Shown piece after piece: positions 1 through 8,342 of a stretch of DNA of 64,000 nt; positions within the stretch are counted from its first letter, which is position 1, and each line of letters begins with the position of its first letter. The notes below the pieces were generated by a model. The model saw only the letters and a program-made list of their open reading frames with translations, made no database searches and was not told the origin of the DNA. Location of the stretch: assembly GCF_009469605.1 (NCBI RefSeq), contig NZ_SSXU01000001.1, positions 186,001 to 250,000 on the forward strand, read 5' to 3'. Source of the stretch: Zoogloea sp. 1C4. Its GTDB lineage: Bacteria; Pseudomonadota; Gammaproteobacteria; Burkholderiales; Rhodocyclaceae. A program made the translations under genes and the position numbers.

Positions 1-50
1 GGATCGAGGGGCGTGGTGGCGTTGTGATCGAGGTAAACCGGCGCAAACAC
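1..50 (-). CDS. iscS: Cysteine desulfurase IscS, N-terminal fragment (cut by window edge)
   Basis: Only the first 16 codons are inside the window. They begin with GTG at 50 and read (M)FAPVYLDHNATTPLD. The YLDHNATTP segment is the hallmark N-terminus of class V aminotransferase-fold, PLP-dependent cysteine desulfurases of the NifS/IscS type. These supply sulfur for Fe-S assembly and tRNA thiolation. An AGGAG ribosome site lies 6 nt upstream on the minus strand, supporting the GTG start. It follows iscR by 17 nt on the same strand, the usual iscRS operon order. The rest of the gene is not visible, so the IscS assignment (rather than another NifS-type paralog) rests on context. Confidence 0.8.
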   Translation of the reverse strand, partial: MFAPVYLDHNATTPLD

Positions 51-67
51 CGATCGCTCCTGTGAAA

Positions 68-550
68 TCAGGCCGTTGCCGGAACAACGCCCTTGGCGGA
101 CGCAGCCGAGCGCTCATCGTGAAGCACCGATACCTGTGCCGCCTTGGCCCGCTGCTGCTCGACGAGGTTGGCCAGCGTCACCGAGTGCAGGTATTCATAC
201 ATGCGACGGTTGAGGTTGGTCCACAGCTCGTGGGTCATGCAGCGGTGCTCGTCCTTGCAGTTTTCCTTGCCACCGCAGGAGGTGGCATCCAGCGGCTCAT
301 CCACCGCGGCGATGATGTCGGCGACGGTGATCGACGCCATATCCCGGGCCAGCGCGTAACCGCCTCCGGGGCCGCGGACGCTGCTGACCAGCTCGAAGCG
401 GCGCAGCTTGCCAAACAGCTGCTCGAGGTAGGAGAGGGAAATCTTCTGGCGATCGGCGATGCCCGCCAGCGTCACGGGGCCCTCGGCACAACGCAGCGCC
501 AGATCAATCATTGCCGTGACGGCAAAACGACCTTTGGTGGTGAGTCTCAT
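68..550 (-). CDS. iscR: Fe-S cluster-sensing Rrf2-family regulator IscR
   Basis: 160 aa, the usual IscR length. The N-terminal winged helix (MRLTTKGRFAVTAMIDLAL) is typical of Rrf2 proteins. The three Fe-S ligand cysteines are at C92, C98 and C104, with H107 following, the same positions as in E. coli IscR. Holo-IscR represses the isc operon when Fe-S supply is adequate; apo-IscR acts at other sites. Two IscR type-1-like boxes lie in its own 5' region (577-629), which indicates autorepression. iscS follows downstream and cysE lies upstream on the same strand. ATG at 548-550 is the natural start. Identification is secure. Confidence 0.96.
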   Translation of the reverse strand: MRLTTKGRFAVTAMIDLALRCAEGPVTLAGIADRQKISLSYLEQLFGKLRRFELVSSVRGPGGGYALARDMASITVADIIAAVDEPLDATSCGGKENCKDEHRCMTHELWTNLNRRMYEYLHSVTLANLVEQQRAKAAQVSVLHDERSAASAKGVVPATA

Positions 551-576
551 GGTGGCTCCTGGGGGCGGGCAAATTA

Positions 577-601
577 ATAGTTGAACGTTTCAGTCAAGAA
601 T
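577..601 (-). promoter_or_regulatory. IscR type-1 binding box (proximal) upstream of iscR
   Basis: Read on the minus strand, this 25-bp segment matches the published E. coli IscR type-1 consensus (ATASYYGACTRWWWYAGTCRRSTAT) at 22 of 25 positions by hand alignment. It includes the TTGACT left half and the CAACTAT right edge. It lies 27 bp upstream of the iscR start codon, where binding would block transcription. The site is inferred from sequence; no binding data are available. Confidence 0.75.
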
Positions 602-604
602 ACC

Positions 605-629
605 AAACCCGACAAAAACGATCAACTAT
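605..629 (-). promoter_or_regulatory. IscR type-1-like binding box (distal) upstream of iscR
   Basis: This second 25-bp match to the IscR type-1 consensus scores about 21 of 25 on the minus strand, starting ATAGTTGA and containing GTCGGG in the right half. It lies 3 bp from the proximal box. Paired type-1 boxes upstream of iscR are a known arrangement for autorepression in proteobacteria. Confidence 0.65.
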
Positions 630-653
630 TTTCACACCCGCAACACAGGCCGC

Positions 654-1418
654 TCAATCCACCATCTTGCCGAGCCCTTGCGGGTCGAAGGCGTCTTCGG
701 ACTTGGCCGCTTCCTCCACCGAAATCCCGGCCTCGGCGAGCTTGTCGAGCAGCACGCGGATGCGCCGGTCGGTCTCGACGGCGTGGTCGAGCAGGCCGTG
801 CAGCGCCTTTGAAACCGGGTCGTCCAGATCGCGGGTGACGCCGTAAGCGGTGAAGCCCATCTGCTCCGCCTTGGCCTCGCGGGCCCGGGCAGCGTCATCC
901 TTGCCGGCCTCGATGACGCGGGCCGGATTGCCGACCGCGGTCGCCCCTGCCGGCACCGGCTTGACCACCACCGCATTGGAACCCACCTTGGCCCCGTCGC
1001 CCACCTCGAAGCCGCCCAGCACCTTGGCGCCAGCGCCGATCACGACGCCGCGCCCCAGCGTGGGATGGCGCTTGGTGCCACGGTAGAGCGAGGTGCCGCC
1101 GAGGGTCACGCCCTGATAGATGGTGCAGTCGTCGCCGATCTCGGCGGTCTCGCCGATCACCACGCCCATGCCGTGGTCGATGAACACACGCCGGCCGATG
1201 GTCGCACCGGGATGGATCTCGATGCCGGTGAGCATCCGCCCCACATGGCTGCTGAAGCGCCCGACCCAGCGAAAACCGTTGGTCCAGGCAAGATGGGCAA
1301 AACGATGCAGCCACAGGGCGTGCATCCCGGGATAGCAGGTGAGCACTTCCCACCTGGAGCGTGCGGCCGGATCTCGCTCAAGCACATTGGCGATGTCCTC
1401 ACGCAGACGACTGAACAT
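654..1418 (-). CDS. cysE: Serine O-acetyltransferase CysE
   Basis: 254 aa. It acetylates L-serine with acetyl-CoA to give O-acetylserine, the committed step of cysteine synthesis in the cytoplasm. The N-terminal helical domain is followed by a left-handed beta-helix of hexapeptide repeats with the [17 protein letters not shown] active-site segment and the GVTLGGT motif. The C-terminal tail (about residues 190-254) is longer than in minimal CysE forms. It lies between trmJ and iscR on one strand. With iscR/iscS downstream it couples cysteine supply to Fe-S assembly, and an IscR-type box precedes it at 1495-1519. ATG at 1416-1418 is the natural start. Confidence 0.95.
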   Translation of the reverse strand: MFSRLREDIANVLERDPAARSRWEVLTCYPGMHALWLHRFAHLAWTNGFRWVGRFSSHVGRMLTGIEIHPGATIGRRVFIDHGMGVVIGETAEIGDDCTIYQGVTLGGTSLYRGTKRHPTLGRGVVIGAGAKVLGGFEVGDGAKVGSNAVVVKPVPAGATAVGNPARVIEAGKDDAARAREAKAEQMGFTAYGVTRDLDDPVSKALHGLLDHAVETDRRIRVLLDKLAEAGISVEEAAKSEDAFDPQGLGKMVD

Positions 1419-1494
1419 GAAAGGGAACTCCCGAAACGAATCGCGCTGTTTTCCGCCCCCGCCGGCCCGGGATGGAACCGGGCGGGAGATTTTT

Positions 1495-1519
1495 ATTTCC
1501 GACTATTTTAGTCTACTTT
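1495..1519 (-). promoter_or_regulatory. Putative IscR type-1 box upstream of cysE
   Basis: The minus strand matches the IscR type-1 consensus at about 21 of 25 positions and has a perfect GACTAAAATAGTC core palindrome (1501-1513). It lies about 77 bp upstream of cysE and overlaps the last codons of trmJ. This suggests that IscR controls cysE together with iscRS. It is predicted only. Confidence 0.6.
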
Positions 1520-2235
1520 TTTTCAAAGGCGGTCAGCATTCCACGCAGAATGTTGATTTCGTCCTTCTCGAGCTGGATCCGCCCGAACAGCCGGCGCAGG
1601 CGCGGCCACAGGCGCTTGGAGTTGCTCGGATGGAAGAAACCGCTGGCGGTGATCGCCCGGTCGAGGTGGCTGAAGAAGCCCTCCACCTGCTCGAAGGTCG
1701 CCAGCTCGGATTCGAGATTCGGCGGTTCGCCCGGATCGAGGGCCGCCATCCGCAGCTCGTAGCACAGCACCTGCACCGCCGCCCCCAGGTTGAGCGACGA
1801 GTATTCGGCGCTCACCGGGATCTTCACCGGCATGTGGCACAGGGCCACGTCCTCGTTCGAGAGCCCGACCGTCTCGTTGCCGAAGACCAGCGCCACGTCA
1901 CCGAAGCTGGTGCGCGAAACGATGTCGCCGGCAGCGTCCCGGGCCCACTTCATGGGCACCGCGAGCTCGCGCCGGCGCGCGGTGAGCGCGGCGGCGAACA
2001 CCGTGCCCTCCAGCGCCTCGGCCAGGCTGCCGACCACCCGCGCGTTGGCGAGGATGTCGTCGGCGCCCGCCGCACGGGCCGTGGCCACCGGATCGGGGAA
2101 GGAATGGGGTGAGACGAGCACCAGTTGCGACAGACCCATGGTTTTCATGGCCCTGGCCGCGGCTCCGATATTGCCCGGATGACTGGTACGGGAAAGTACG
2201 ACTCGCACGCGCTCAAGCGCGCCATCGTGGTTCAT
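1513..2235 (-). CDS. trmJ: tRNA (cytidine/uridine-2'-O-)-methyltransferase TrmJ
   Basis: 240 aa from the ATG at 2235. An upstream in-frame extension is possible but runs into the divergent suhB leader. SPOUT-class methyltransferase of the TrmH/SpoU family: it methylates the ribose 2'-OH at position 32 in the tRNA anticodon loop using SAM. Family motifs are visible: [18 protein letters not shown] near the N-terminus, [16 protein letters not shown] and the knot segment [17 protein letters not shown]. The C-terminal helical extension (about residues 160-240) is typical of TrmJ. It is divergent from suhB, as in many beta- and gammaproteobacteria. Confidence 0.93.
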   Translation of the reverse strand: MNHDGALERVRVVLSRTSHPGNIGAAARAMKTMGLSQLVLVSPHSFPDPVATARAAGADDILANARVVGSLAEALEGTVFAAALTARRRELAVPMKWARDAAGDIVSRTSFGDVALVFGNETVGLSNEDVALCHMPVKIPVSAEYSSLNLGAAVQVLCYELRMAALDPGEPPNLESELATFEQVEGFFSHLDRAITASGFFHPSNSKRLWPRLRRLFGRIQLEKDEINILRGMLTAFEKK

Positions 2236-2314
2236 ATTAAAATGTGGGGTTTCCGAATTAGTGTCGACCGGTGGGGGCAATCCTGCCCGGGCCGGCCAAC
2301 CTTGCCAGACACCC

Positions 2315-3121
2315 ATGCATCCCACTCTGAACATCGCCATCAAGGCCGCACGCCGTGCCGCCGCCGTCATCAACCGGGCTTCGAACGACGTCGAACTCCT
2401 GCGGGTCGAATCCAAGTCGCCCAACGACTTCGTCACCGAAGTCGACCGGGCTGCCGAAGAAGCCATCATTCAAGTGCTGCGCGATGCTTATCCGACCCAC
2501 GCCATTTTAGCAGAAGAGTCCGGCGAGACCGGTCCGGAGGCCGAGACCGAGTACCAGTGGATCATCGACCCCCTCGACGGCACCACCAACTTCATCCACG
2601 GTTTCCCGCAGTACGCGATCTCCATCGCCCTGGCCCGCCGCGGCGTGGTGGAGCAGGCGGTCGTCTATGACCCGAACCGCAACGAGATGTTCACCGCCTC
2701 CAAGGGCGCCGGCGCCTTCCTGAACGACCGCCGCATCCGCGTATCCAAGCGCCTGCGCCTGCAGGAAGCCCTGGTCGGCACCGGCTTCCCGTACCGCCAG
2801 TTCGGCAACGTCGACACCTACCTCGCCATCTTCAAGGAACTCACCCAGAAGACCGCCGGCCTGCGCCGCCCGGGCGCCGCGTCGCTGGATCTGGCCTACG
2901 TGGCCGCCGGCCGTCTCGACGCCTTCTGGGAATTCGGCCTGTCCCCGTGGGACATGGCTGCCGGCAGCCTGCTGATCAGCGAGGCGGGCGGTCTGGTGAG
3001 CGATCTGGCCGGTGAATCCGACTACCTCACCACCGGCAACATCGTCGCCGGCACGCCCAAGGTGTTCCCGCCGCTGATGCAGATCATCCAGGGCCACTGC
3101 GCCGACAAGATCTCCGCCTGA
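2315..3121 (+). CDS. suhB: Inositol-1-monophosphatase family protein (SuhB-like)
   Basis: 268 aa from the ATG at 2315 ([15 protein letters not shown]). Mg2+-dependent phosphatase of the IMPase/FBPase fold. All metal and substrate motifs are present: [35 protein letters not shown] and [17 protein letters not shown]. In E. coli the ortholog SuhB dephosphorylates inositol-1-phosphate and also works in rRNA antitermination complexes. Its stop overlaps the start of the tesA-like gene (TGATG), so the two are translationally coupled. It is divergent from trmJ. Confidence 0.93.
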   Translation: MHPTLNIAIKAARRAAAVINRASNDVELLRVESKSPNDFVTEVDRAAEEAIIQVLRDAYPTHAILAEESGETGPEAETEYQWIIDPLDGTTNFIHGFPQYAISIALARRGVVEQAVVYDPNRNEMFTASKGAGAFLNDRRIRVSKRLRLQEALVGTGFPYRQFGNVDTYLAIFKELTQKTAGLRRPGAASLDLAYVAAGRLDAFWEFGLSPWDMAAGSLLISEAGGLVSDLAGESDYLTTGNIVAGTPKVFPPLMQIIQGHCADKISA

Positions 3122-3735
3122 TGCGCGCCGTCGCCCTCCTCCGCACCCTGCTGGCGAGCCTGCTGCTGATGGCGGCGCCCGCCTTTGCCGGCACGGTGCT
3201 GGTGTGGGGTGACAGCCTCTCGGCGGGCTACGGCCTGCGCCCGACCGAGGCCTGGCCGGCGCTGCTCGACAAGCGCCTCCACGAATCAAAGCCGCCCCAC
3301 AAGGTGGTGAACGCCAGCATCAGCGGCGAGACCACTGCTGGCGGGCGCAGCCGGCTTCCTGCCGCGCTGCAGACCCACCGGCCTTCGGTGGTGGTGATCG
3401 AACTGGGCGCCAACGACGGCCTGCGCGGCCTGCCCATCCCGGCCATGAACGCCAACCTGCAGGCAATGATCGACGCCAGCCGCCAGGCCGGCGCCCGGGT
3501 GCTGCTGGTGGGCATGCAGATGCCGCCCAACTACGGCCCCGACTACACCGCGCGGTTCGCCAGGACGTATCAGGATCTCGCCCGGACCAACAAGGTCCGG
3601 CTCGTGCCTTTCATGATGGCCGGCTTCGCCGACAAGCCGGATCACTTCCAGCAGGACGGCATTCACCCCACCGCCGAGGCTCAGCCGAAGATCCTCGACA
3701 CCATCTGGCGCGAACTCAAGCCGCTGCTGCGCTAG
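3121..3735 (+). CDS. tesA: Periplasmic GDSL esterase/thioesterase, TesA (arylesterase) type
   Basis: 204 aa. A signal peptide ([23 protein letters not shown]) sends it to the periplasm. SGNH-hydrolase blocks are intact: WGDSLSAGYGL (nucleophile Ser), GANDGLRG (oxyanion Asn) and DGIHPT (catalytic Asp/His). E. coli TesA hydrolyses acyl-CoA, lysophospholipids and aryl esters. The start overlaps the suhB stop, so translation is coupled. In many proteobacteria tesA lies beside an ABC exporter (ybbA), which is not the case here. Confidence 0.9.
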   Translation: MRAVALLRTLLASLLLMAAPAFAGTVLVWGDSLSAGYGLRPTEAWPALLDKRLHESKPPHKVVNASISGETTAGGRSRLPAALQTHRPSVVVIELGANDGLRGLPIPAMNANLQAMIDASRQAGARVLLVGMQMPPNYGPDYTARFARTYQDLARTNKVRLVPFMMAGFADKPDHFQQDGIHPTAEAQPKILDTIWRELKPLLR

Positions 3736-3750
3736 GTTCGCAAAGCCCGC

Positions 3751-4296
3751 TCAGGGCAGGCGCAGCGACGGATTGTGCCCCTTCACCGCGCAGATGCGCT
3801 GGATCACCGCCGGCTTAGGCTCGGCCACCTCGCCCTGCTCGTAGGCCAGCACCGTGCAGGTGTCGGCCACCCGTTCGAACAGCTCGTGGGAGCGCAACAG
3901 GAAATCCGGATTGCTCGGCTTGCCGAAGCGCTCGTTGCCCACCATGAAGGTCTCGTAGATCAGCACCCCGCCATGATTGAGCGCCGTCAGCAGCAAGGGC
4001 AGCCGCGGGCGGAAGAGGTAATTGGTGACGATGATCGCGTCGAAGTGACGCCCGGCGTAGGGCCACGGCCCTTCCTCGATGTCGGCCTCGCGGGTGGTGA
4101 GGTGCGGCACCCCGGCCAGCAGCTCGAGCGCCACGGCGTCCCGATCCACCGCCTCGACCCGAAACCCCCGACCCGCCAGCCAGCGCGCATGACGACCGCT
4201 CCCGCAGGCGAAGTCGAGCACTTCGCCGCCGGAGGTGATCAGTGAAGCAAAACGGGTGACCCACGGCGACGGGGTCAGAGAGGCAGCATGGCGCAT
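3751..4296 (-). CDS. Class I SAM-dependent methyltransferase
   Basis: 181 aa from the ATG at 4296; a TTG two codons upstream is less likely. The Rossmann motif I is VLDFACGSGRHARWLA, followed by the acidic motif II region VEAVDRD and the GPWPYAGRHFDAIIVTNYLFRP segment. It resembles small TehB/UbiE-like methyltransferases with unknown substrates. It converges with tesA (15 bp apart) and is divergent from the cytochrome c4 gene. No substrate can be assigned. Confidence 0.82.
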   Translation of the reverse strand: MRHAASLTPSPWVTRFASLITSGGEVLDFACGSGRHARWLAGRGFRVEAVDRDAVALELLAGVPHLTTREADIEEGPWPYAGRHFDAIIVTNYLFRPRLPLLLTALNHGGVLIYETFMVGNERFGKPSNPDFLLRSHELFERVADTCTVLAYEQGEVAEPKPAVIQRICAVKGHNPSLRLP

Positions 4297-4462
4297 CGGC
4301 AATCGGGCTCCCGAATCAGTATTGGAATGGCGTTCATTCTGTCAGATGGGCGCCGCGTCCGGCAGTTCCCGTGCGTTGCCGCCCGGCAGTTACGGGTAAT
4401 TTAGTAAATCACCAGATTCTGATAGTCTTTCCCCGACCTAAAACCAGAACGAGGAGACATAC

Positions 4463-5062
4463 ATGAAAGGGAGATTCATCGCCGCCGGACTGGGGCTTCT
4501 GCTGGCCGCCGGCGGCGCGCTGGCCGCCGACCTGAAACGTGCCGAAGAGATCGTCGGCGGGCGCTGCTTCATCTGCCACGGCATGGAAGGCGAGGCCGCT
4601 TCGGCGCTCTACCCGCGCCTCGCCAGCCAGCACGCCGACTACATCGCCCGGCAGCTCGCCGACTTCAAGAGCGGCAAGCGCAAGAGCGAGACCATGGCCG
4701 GCATGGCCGCCGACCTGACCCCGGAAGAGATGAAGGCCCTGGGCGAGTTCTTCCAGAAGAAACCCGCCACCCACAGCCAGAGCGCCGATCCGGACCTCTC
4801 CGGCGTGGGCCGCTACATCTTCACCAAGGGCAACCAGTATTCCGGCGTGGCCGCCTGCGTGTCGTGCCACGGGCCCAAGGGTTACGGCACGCCGCAGCTG
4901 CCGCGCCTCGCCGGCCAGCAGGCGCTGTACATCGAGAACCAGCTCAAGCAGTTCAACACCCGCGAGCGCAACAACGACAACGCGGTGATGCACTCCATCG
5001 CCTCGAAGCTCTCCGAGCTCGAAGTCAAAGCCGTCGCAAGCTTCATCTCGACGCTGGAATAG
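4463..5062 (+). CDS. Diheme cytochrome c4
   Basis: 199 aa with a Sec signal peptide (MKGRFIAAGLGLLLAAGGALA). It has two similar cytochrome c lobes of about 90 residues, with heme sites CFICHG and CVSCHG. Conserved Met regions (ETMAGMAADLT and NAVMHSIASKLS) fit His/Met ligation in both lobes. Each lobe carries the LYPRLASQHADYIARQL / LPRLAGQQALYIENQL signature of class c4. It likely shuttles electrons to a terminal oxidase in the periplasm. A GAGGAG ribosome site precedes the ATG. Confidence 0.9.
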   Translation: MKGRFIAAGLGLLLAAGGALAADLKRAEEIVGGRCFICHGMEGEAASALYPRLASQHADYIARQLADFKSGKRKSETMAGMAADLTPEEMKALGEFFQKKPATHSQSADPDLSGVGRYIFTKGNQYSGVAACVSCHGPKGYGTPQLPRLAGQQALYIENQLKQFNTRERNNDNAVMHSIASKLSELEVKAVASFISTLE

Positions 5063-5251
5063 GTGCCCAACGGTGGCCGGCAAGCCACGTGGGGAGCCTG
5101 CCACCACGGCAGCGTTTGACCTTGATCAGAACGCTGCCGATTAGTCCGACCGCCCCCGCGTAATCGCGCGAAAATCAATCGGGTATCTGCACCCAGGCCA
5201 GCCGGGGGCCATTTCAAGCCCGGCGCCCGAAGTTCACGATTGGAGACGTCC

Positions 5252-6373
5252 ATGAAGCTCCACCGAACGCTTGCACTTGCTGCCGCCATCGCAACCCTTG
5301 GTCTGATCTCTGCCCTCCCCGCACACACGGCCGAAACACCCGTTGCAACGGCATCCAGGGAAGGCTGGTATCACCAGCTCGTGGATGCCGGCTTCGTCGC
5401 CGGCTATGCCGTCCTCCCAAAACCGGATGGCGTCCTGATCGTCGATTCACGCCCCACCGCCCGCAAGTACGATCCGGGGCACATCCCGACCGCCGTCAAC
5501 ATTCCGGACAGCCAGTTCGAGAAGCTCATCGACAAGCTCCCGGCCGACAAGCAAACCCTGCTGATCTTCTACTGCGACGGCTTTGAATGCCTGCTCAGTC
5601 ACAACTCCGCCTTCAAGGCCGAGAAGCTCGGCTACACCCGGATTCACGTGTACGCCGCGGGCTACCCCGACTGGATCAAGCAGGGCCACATCGGTGCCGT
5701 CTCCGTCCCCTTCATCAAGAAGCTCCAGGACGAAGGCGCGCCCATGACGCTCATCGACTCTCGCCCCAAGGAGCGCAAGTACGACAAGGGGCACATCCCC
5801 GGCGCAATCAGCATCCCGGATCTGCAGTTCGACAAGCTCATCGACCGACTGCCCACCGACAAGACCAGTCCCCTGTACTTCTACTGCGAAGGCCTCGCCT
5901 GCACGCTGAGTTCAGACTCGGCCGCACGCGCGGTGAAACTGGGCTACACGCGAGTCAAGGTGGTGCCCGAAGGCTACCCCGAGTGGGTTCGCCTCTACGG
6001 CCCGGGCCCGACGTCCGAGACACCCGCCAGGCCCGCGATCCAGGTCGGGCGTGACACCAGCACGATCACCGTTGCGTCCTTCGAGCGGATATACCGACAG
6101 GCACCCGACACCATCCACCTGATCGACGTGCGTGATCCCGCGGAATTCGCCAAAGGCAGCTTCAAGGGCGCCATCAACTTCCCGATCAAGACCCTCGAAA
6201 GCCGGATCGCCGAACTGCCGTCCGACAAACCCATCGTGTTCTTCTGCGGTGCCGGCGGGCGCAGTGGCGACGCCCACGATCTGGCCAAGCAGTTGCGGCC
6301 CCAGCTGCAAACCTACTTCATCGACGCCGAGATCAAATGGACCGCCGACGGCGGTTACACCATCACGGAGTGA
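5252..6373 (+). CDS. Periplasmic protein with three rhodanese domains
   Basis: 373 aa from the ATG at 5252 (GGAG at 5242), with signal peptide MKLHRTLALAAAIATLGLISALPAHT. There are three tandem rhodanese-homology domains at about residues 45-140, 155-250 and 270-373. Domains 1 and 2 share an unusual catalytic loop, YC(D/E)G-x-x-C-x-LS, with two cysteines. Domain 3 has the conventional FFCGAGGRSG loop. Rhodaneses transfer sulfane sulfur through a Cys persulfide, and location beside fcc/sox genes suggests handling of periplasmic sulfur. The exact donor and acceptor are unknown. A perfect terminator follows. Confidence 0.85.
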   Translation: MKLHRTLALAAAIATLGLISALPAHTAETPVATASREGWYHQLVDAGFVAGYAVLPKPDGVLIVDSRPTARKYDPGHIPTAVNIPDSQFEKLIDKLPADKQTLLIFYCDGFECLLSHNSAFKAEKLGYTRIHVYAAGYPDWIKQGHIGAVSVPFIKKLQDEGAPMTLIDSRPKERKYDKGHIPGAISIPDLQFDKLIDRLPTDKTSPLYFYCEGLACTLSSDSAARAVKLGYTRVKVVPEGYPEWVRLYGPGPTSETPARPAIQVGRDTSTITVASFERIYRQAPDTIHLIDVRDPAEFAKGSFKGAINFPIKTLESRIAELPSDKPIVFFCGAGGRSGDAHDLAKQLRPQLQTYFIDAEIKWTADGGYTITE

Positions 6374-6392
6374 TCTCCGCCAGCCCGGCGAA

Positions 6393-6429
6393 AAAAATCC
6401 GGCCACCTGGATCAGGTGGCCGGATTTTT
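6393..6429. terminator. Bidirectional rho-independent terminator between the rhodanese gene and fccB
   Basis: Perfect 16-bp inverted repeat (arms 6393-6408 and 6414-6429, loop GGATC). The GC-rich stem core GGCCACC/GGTGGCC is flanked by A and T tracts on both sides. It lies between two convergent genes and can stop transcription from either direction. Confidence 0.92.
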
Positions 6430-6450
6430 CGTCGTGACTGCGGGTGAGGC

Positions 6451-7731
6451 TTACACCAGCATGTCGGCCCAGATGTTGCGGGCCCAGGCCATCGCGGCCT
6501 TGCCCTCGATCTCGTTGGCCGCCGCCGACACACCACCGGAGCCCGGCACCGGCAGCACCGTCTTCTTCTCTGCGTCGTACTGATGCACCGAGGTCACGTG
6601 GATCACGTTCTTCGAATCCACGAAGCTGTAGCAGGTGTTCATCACCACGGGCGCCGGGTTGGGCGCTTCGCCCGCCAGCAGGTTGAGGATCGCTGCCGCC
6701 GTCACTTTGGCGTGCTGGTTGGCCATGTGGCCAGACTTGGGCATGGTCGGCGCCGGGAAGATCGCGTCGCCGATCACATGCACGCCCGGGGTGTTCACCG
6801 ATTCAAAGGTCTGCCAGTTGATGTCCACCCAGCGGCCGTTGATGAGCTTCACGCCAGACTTCGCCGCGATGTCGCCCGCGCGCTGGGGCGGCACCACGTT
6901 GAGCACGTCGGCCTTCACCTTGTCGAACTCGAGGATCGCGGTGCGGTTGGCGGCGTCCACCTCGCGCAGCTCGCTGTTCGGGCGGTATTCGAGGATGCCC
7001 GCGTACTTCTCGAAGGCCTTGGTGAACAACCCCTTCTTGGAGGTGATCTCCTCGTTTGCGTCGAGCACCAGCACCTTGGATTTCGGCTTCTTCTGCTTGA
7101 GGTAGTTGGCCACCAGGCACGCCCGCTCGTAGGGCCCGGGCGGGCAGCGGTACGGCGCCTTGGGGATCGACAGCGCGTACACGCCGCCGTCCTTCATGTC
7201 TTCCAGCTGCTTGCGCAGGGCGACGGTCTGGGCGCCCGCCTTCCAGGCGTGGAGCACCACCGCCTGGGCCGCCTCGGTCTCGAGGCCCGGCACTTGATCG
7301 AACATGAAGTCCACCCCCGGCGACATCACCAGCCGGTCGTAGCTCAGCACGCCGCCCGAGGCCAGCGTCACCTTGCGGCCGGCGGCGTCGATGGCGGTGA
7401 CGCTGTCCTGCAGCACCTTCACACCCCAGGTGCTGCGCAGGCCGTCATAGCTCATCGTGATGTCGGCCATGGTCTTGTCGCCGCCGATCACCAGGTTGGA
7501 GATCGGGCACGAGATGAACTGCGGGTTACGCTCGACGAGGGTCACATCCACGCCCCGCTCGCTCCACATACGCAGGTATTTGGCCACCGTGGCCCCGCCG
7601 TAGCCGCCGCCCACCACCACCACATGGCCGCGGGGCCGGCTTCCGCCGAGCGCGCAGCCACCGAGCATCGGCACTGCGAGCGCTCCGCCAGCAAGGGCGG
7701 CCGTCTTCAGGAAATCGCGTCGATTCTGCAT
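6451..7731 (-). CDS. fccB: Flavocytochrome c sulfide dehydrogenase, FAD subunit (FccB/SoxF-like)
   Basis: 426 aa from the ATG at 7731, beginning MQNRRDFLKTAALAGG, a Tat signal that fits export of a folded flavoprotein. The FAD-binding site is VVVGGGYGGATVAKYL. Cysteines expected for the redox disulfide occur in the CPISNLVIG region and in YRCPPGPYERACL. The distal flavin motif VHVIGDAIFP and C-terminal NTCYSF fit FCSD flavoproteins. It oxidises sulfide to sulfur and passes electrons to the heme subunit encoded just upstream (14 bp gap). Confidence 0.9.
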   Translation of the reverse strand: MQNRRDFLKTAALAGGALAVPMLGGCALGGSRPRGHVVVVGGGYGGATVAKYLRMWSERGVDVTLVERNPQFISCPISNLVIGGDKTMADITMSYDGLRSTWGVKVLQDSVTAIDAAGRKVTLASGGVLSYDRLVMSPGVDFMFDQVPGLETEAAQAVVLHAWKAGAQTVALRKQLEDMKDGGVYALSIPKAPYRCPPGPYERACLVANYLKQKKPKSKVLVLDANEEITSKKGLFTKAFEKYAGILEYRPNSELREVDAANRTAILEFDKVKADVLNVVPPQRAGDIAAKSGVKLINGRWVDINWQTFESVNTPGVHVIGDAIFPAPTMPKSGHMANQHAKVTAAAILNLLAGEAPNPAPVVMNTCYSFVDSKNVIHVTSVHQYDAEKKTVLPVPGSGGVSAAANEIEGKAAMAWARNIWADMLV

Positions 7732-7745
7732 GGTTCCGGGCCCCC

Positions 7746-8060
7746 TCATTTCTGGGCGGCGAAGTACGCCGCGATCAGCTCGAGCTGGGCTTCGGTATAG
7801 CCCTTCGAGATCTGGTGCATGATCGTCGCGGGCTTGGCGCCGGACCGGAAGTCACGCAGCTTCTGCATGAGCTTGTCCTTGTCGACGCCGGCCAGCGCGT
7901 CATTGCCGGCGCCAGCCACCGCACGGCCGTTGGTGCCGTGGCAGTTGGCGCAGGTGGCGGCCAGATTGCGGGCCAGGTTCGGGTCGGGCTGGCCCGCGGC
8001 CTGGGCCGCACCGACCGCGCCGACCAGGCACAGGGCCGAAATCCATCGAAGCAGTTTCAT
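7746..8060 (-). CDS. fccA: Monoheme cytochrome c subunit of sulfide dehydrogenase (FccA-like)
   Basis: 104 aa from the ATG at 8060, with a strong AGGAGGAG ribosome site. Signal peptide MKLLRWISALCLVGAVGAAQA, then a single heme site CANCHGTNG, with a candidate axial Met in PATIMHQISKGY. It is like the small monoheme FccA of Chlorobium rather than the diheme subunit of Allochromatium. It is the electron acceptor of FccB, which follows directly. Transcription starts in the intergenic region shared with soxC. Confidence 0.85.
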   Translation of the reverse strand: MKLLRWISALCLVGAVGAAQAAGQPDPNLARNLAATCANCHGTNGRAVAGAGNDALAGVDKDKLMQKLRDFRSGAKPATIMHQISKGYTEAQLELIAAYFAAQK

Positions 8061-8342
8061 CACTTCTCCTCCTTGAAGCCGCGGGCGCGGCGAGCAGTTG
8101 AGCCAGCTTATTGTTCTCCGTGACAGCCTGCATCGGCAAGCTGCCATGACCGTCGTGGTGCGGCCTTTCGTCAAAGCTTGTATCGCCGCGCGCGCTTCTG
8201 CACTGCAACAATATTAGCAATTGACTATATTAGTTTATGGTTATAAATTGTTTGAGATCAAGGGAGAAAAAAACTTAATGGCGCACGCCCCGATGCCCGC
8301 CTCCCTCGACACCGACCACTGGAACAAGGGAGAGACACACCC
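8061..8342. promoter_or_regulatory. Divergent fccA / soxC control region
   Basis: 282 bp without a convincing gene. The soxC-proximal part is strikingly AT-rich for this genome. It contains TTGACT (8221-8226) with TATAAA at 8242-8247 (15-bp spacer) or TAAATT at 8244-8249 (17-bp spacer), a plausible sigma-70 promoter for soxC. An ATATTAG direct repeat at 8211-8217 and 8227-8233 (period 16 bp) overlaps the promoter and may be an operator. No regulator gene (soxR or similar) lies in the window. Confidence 0.55.
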
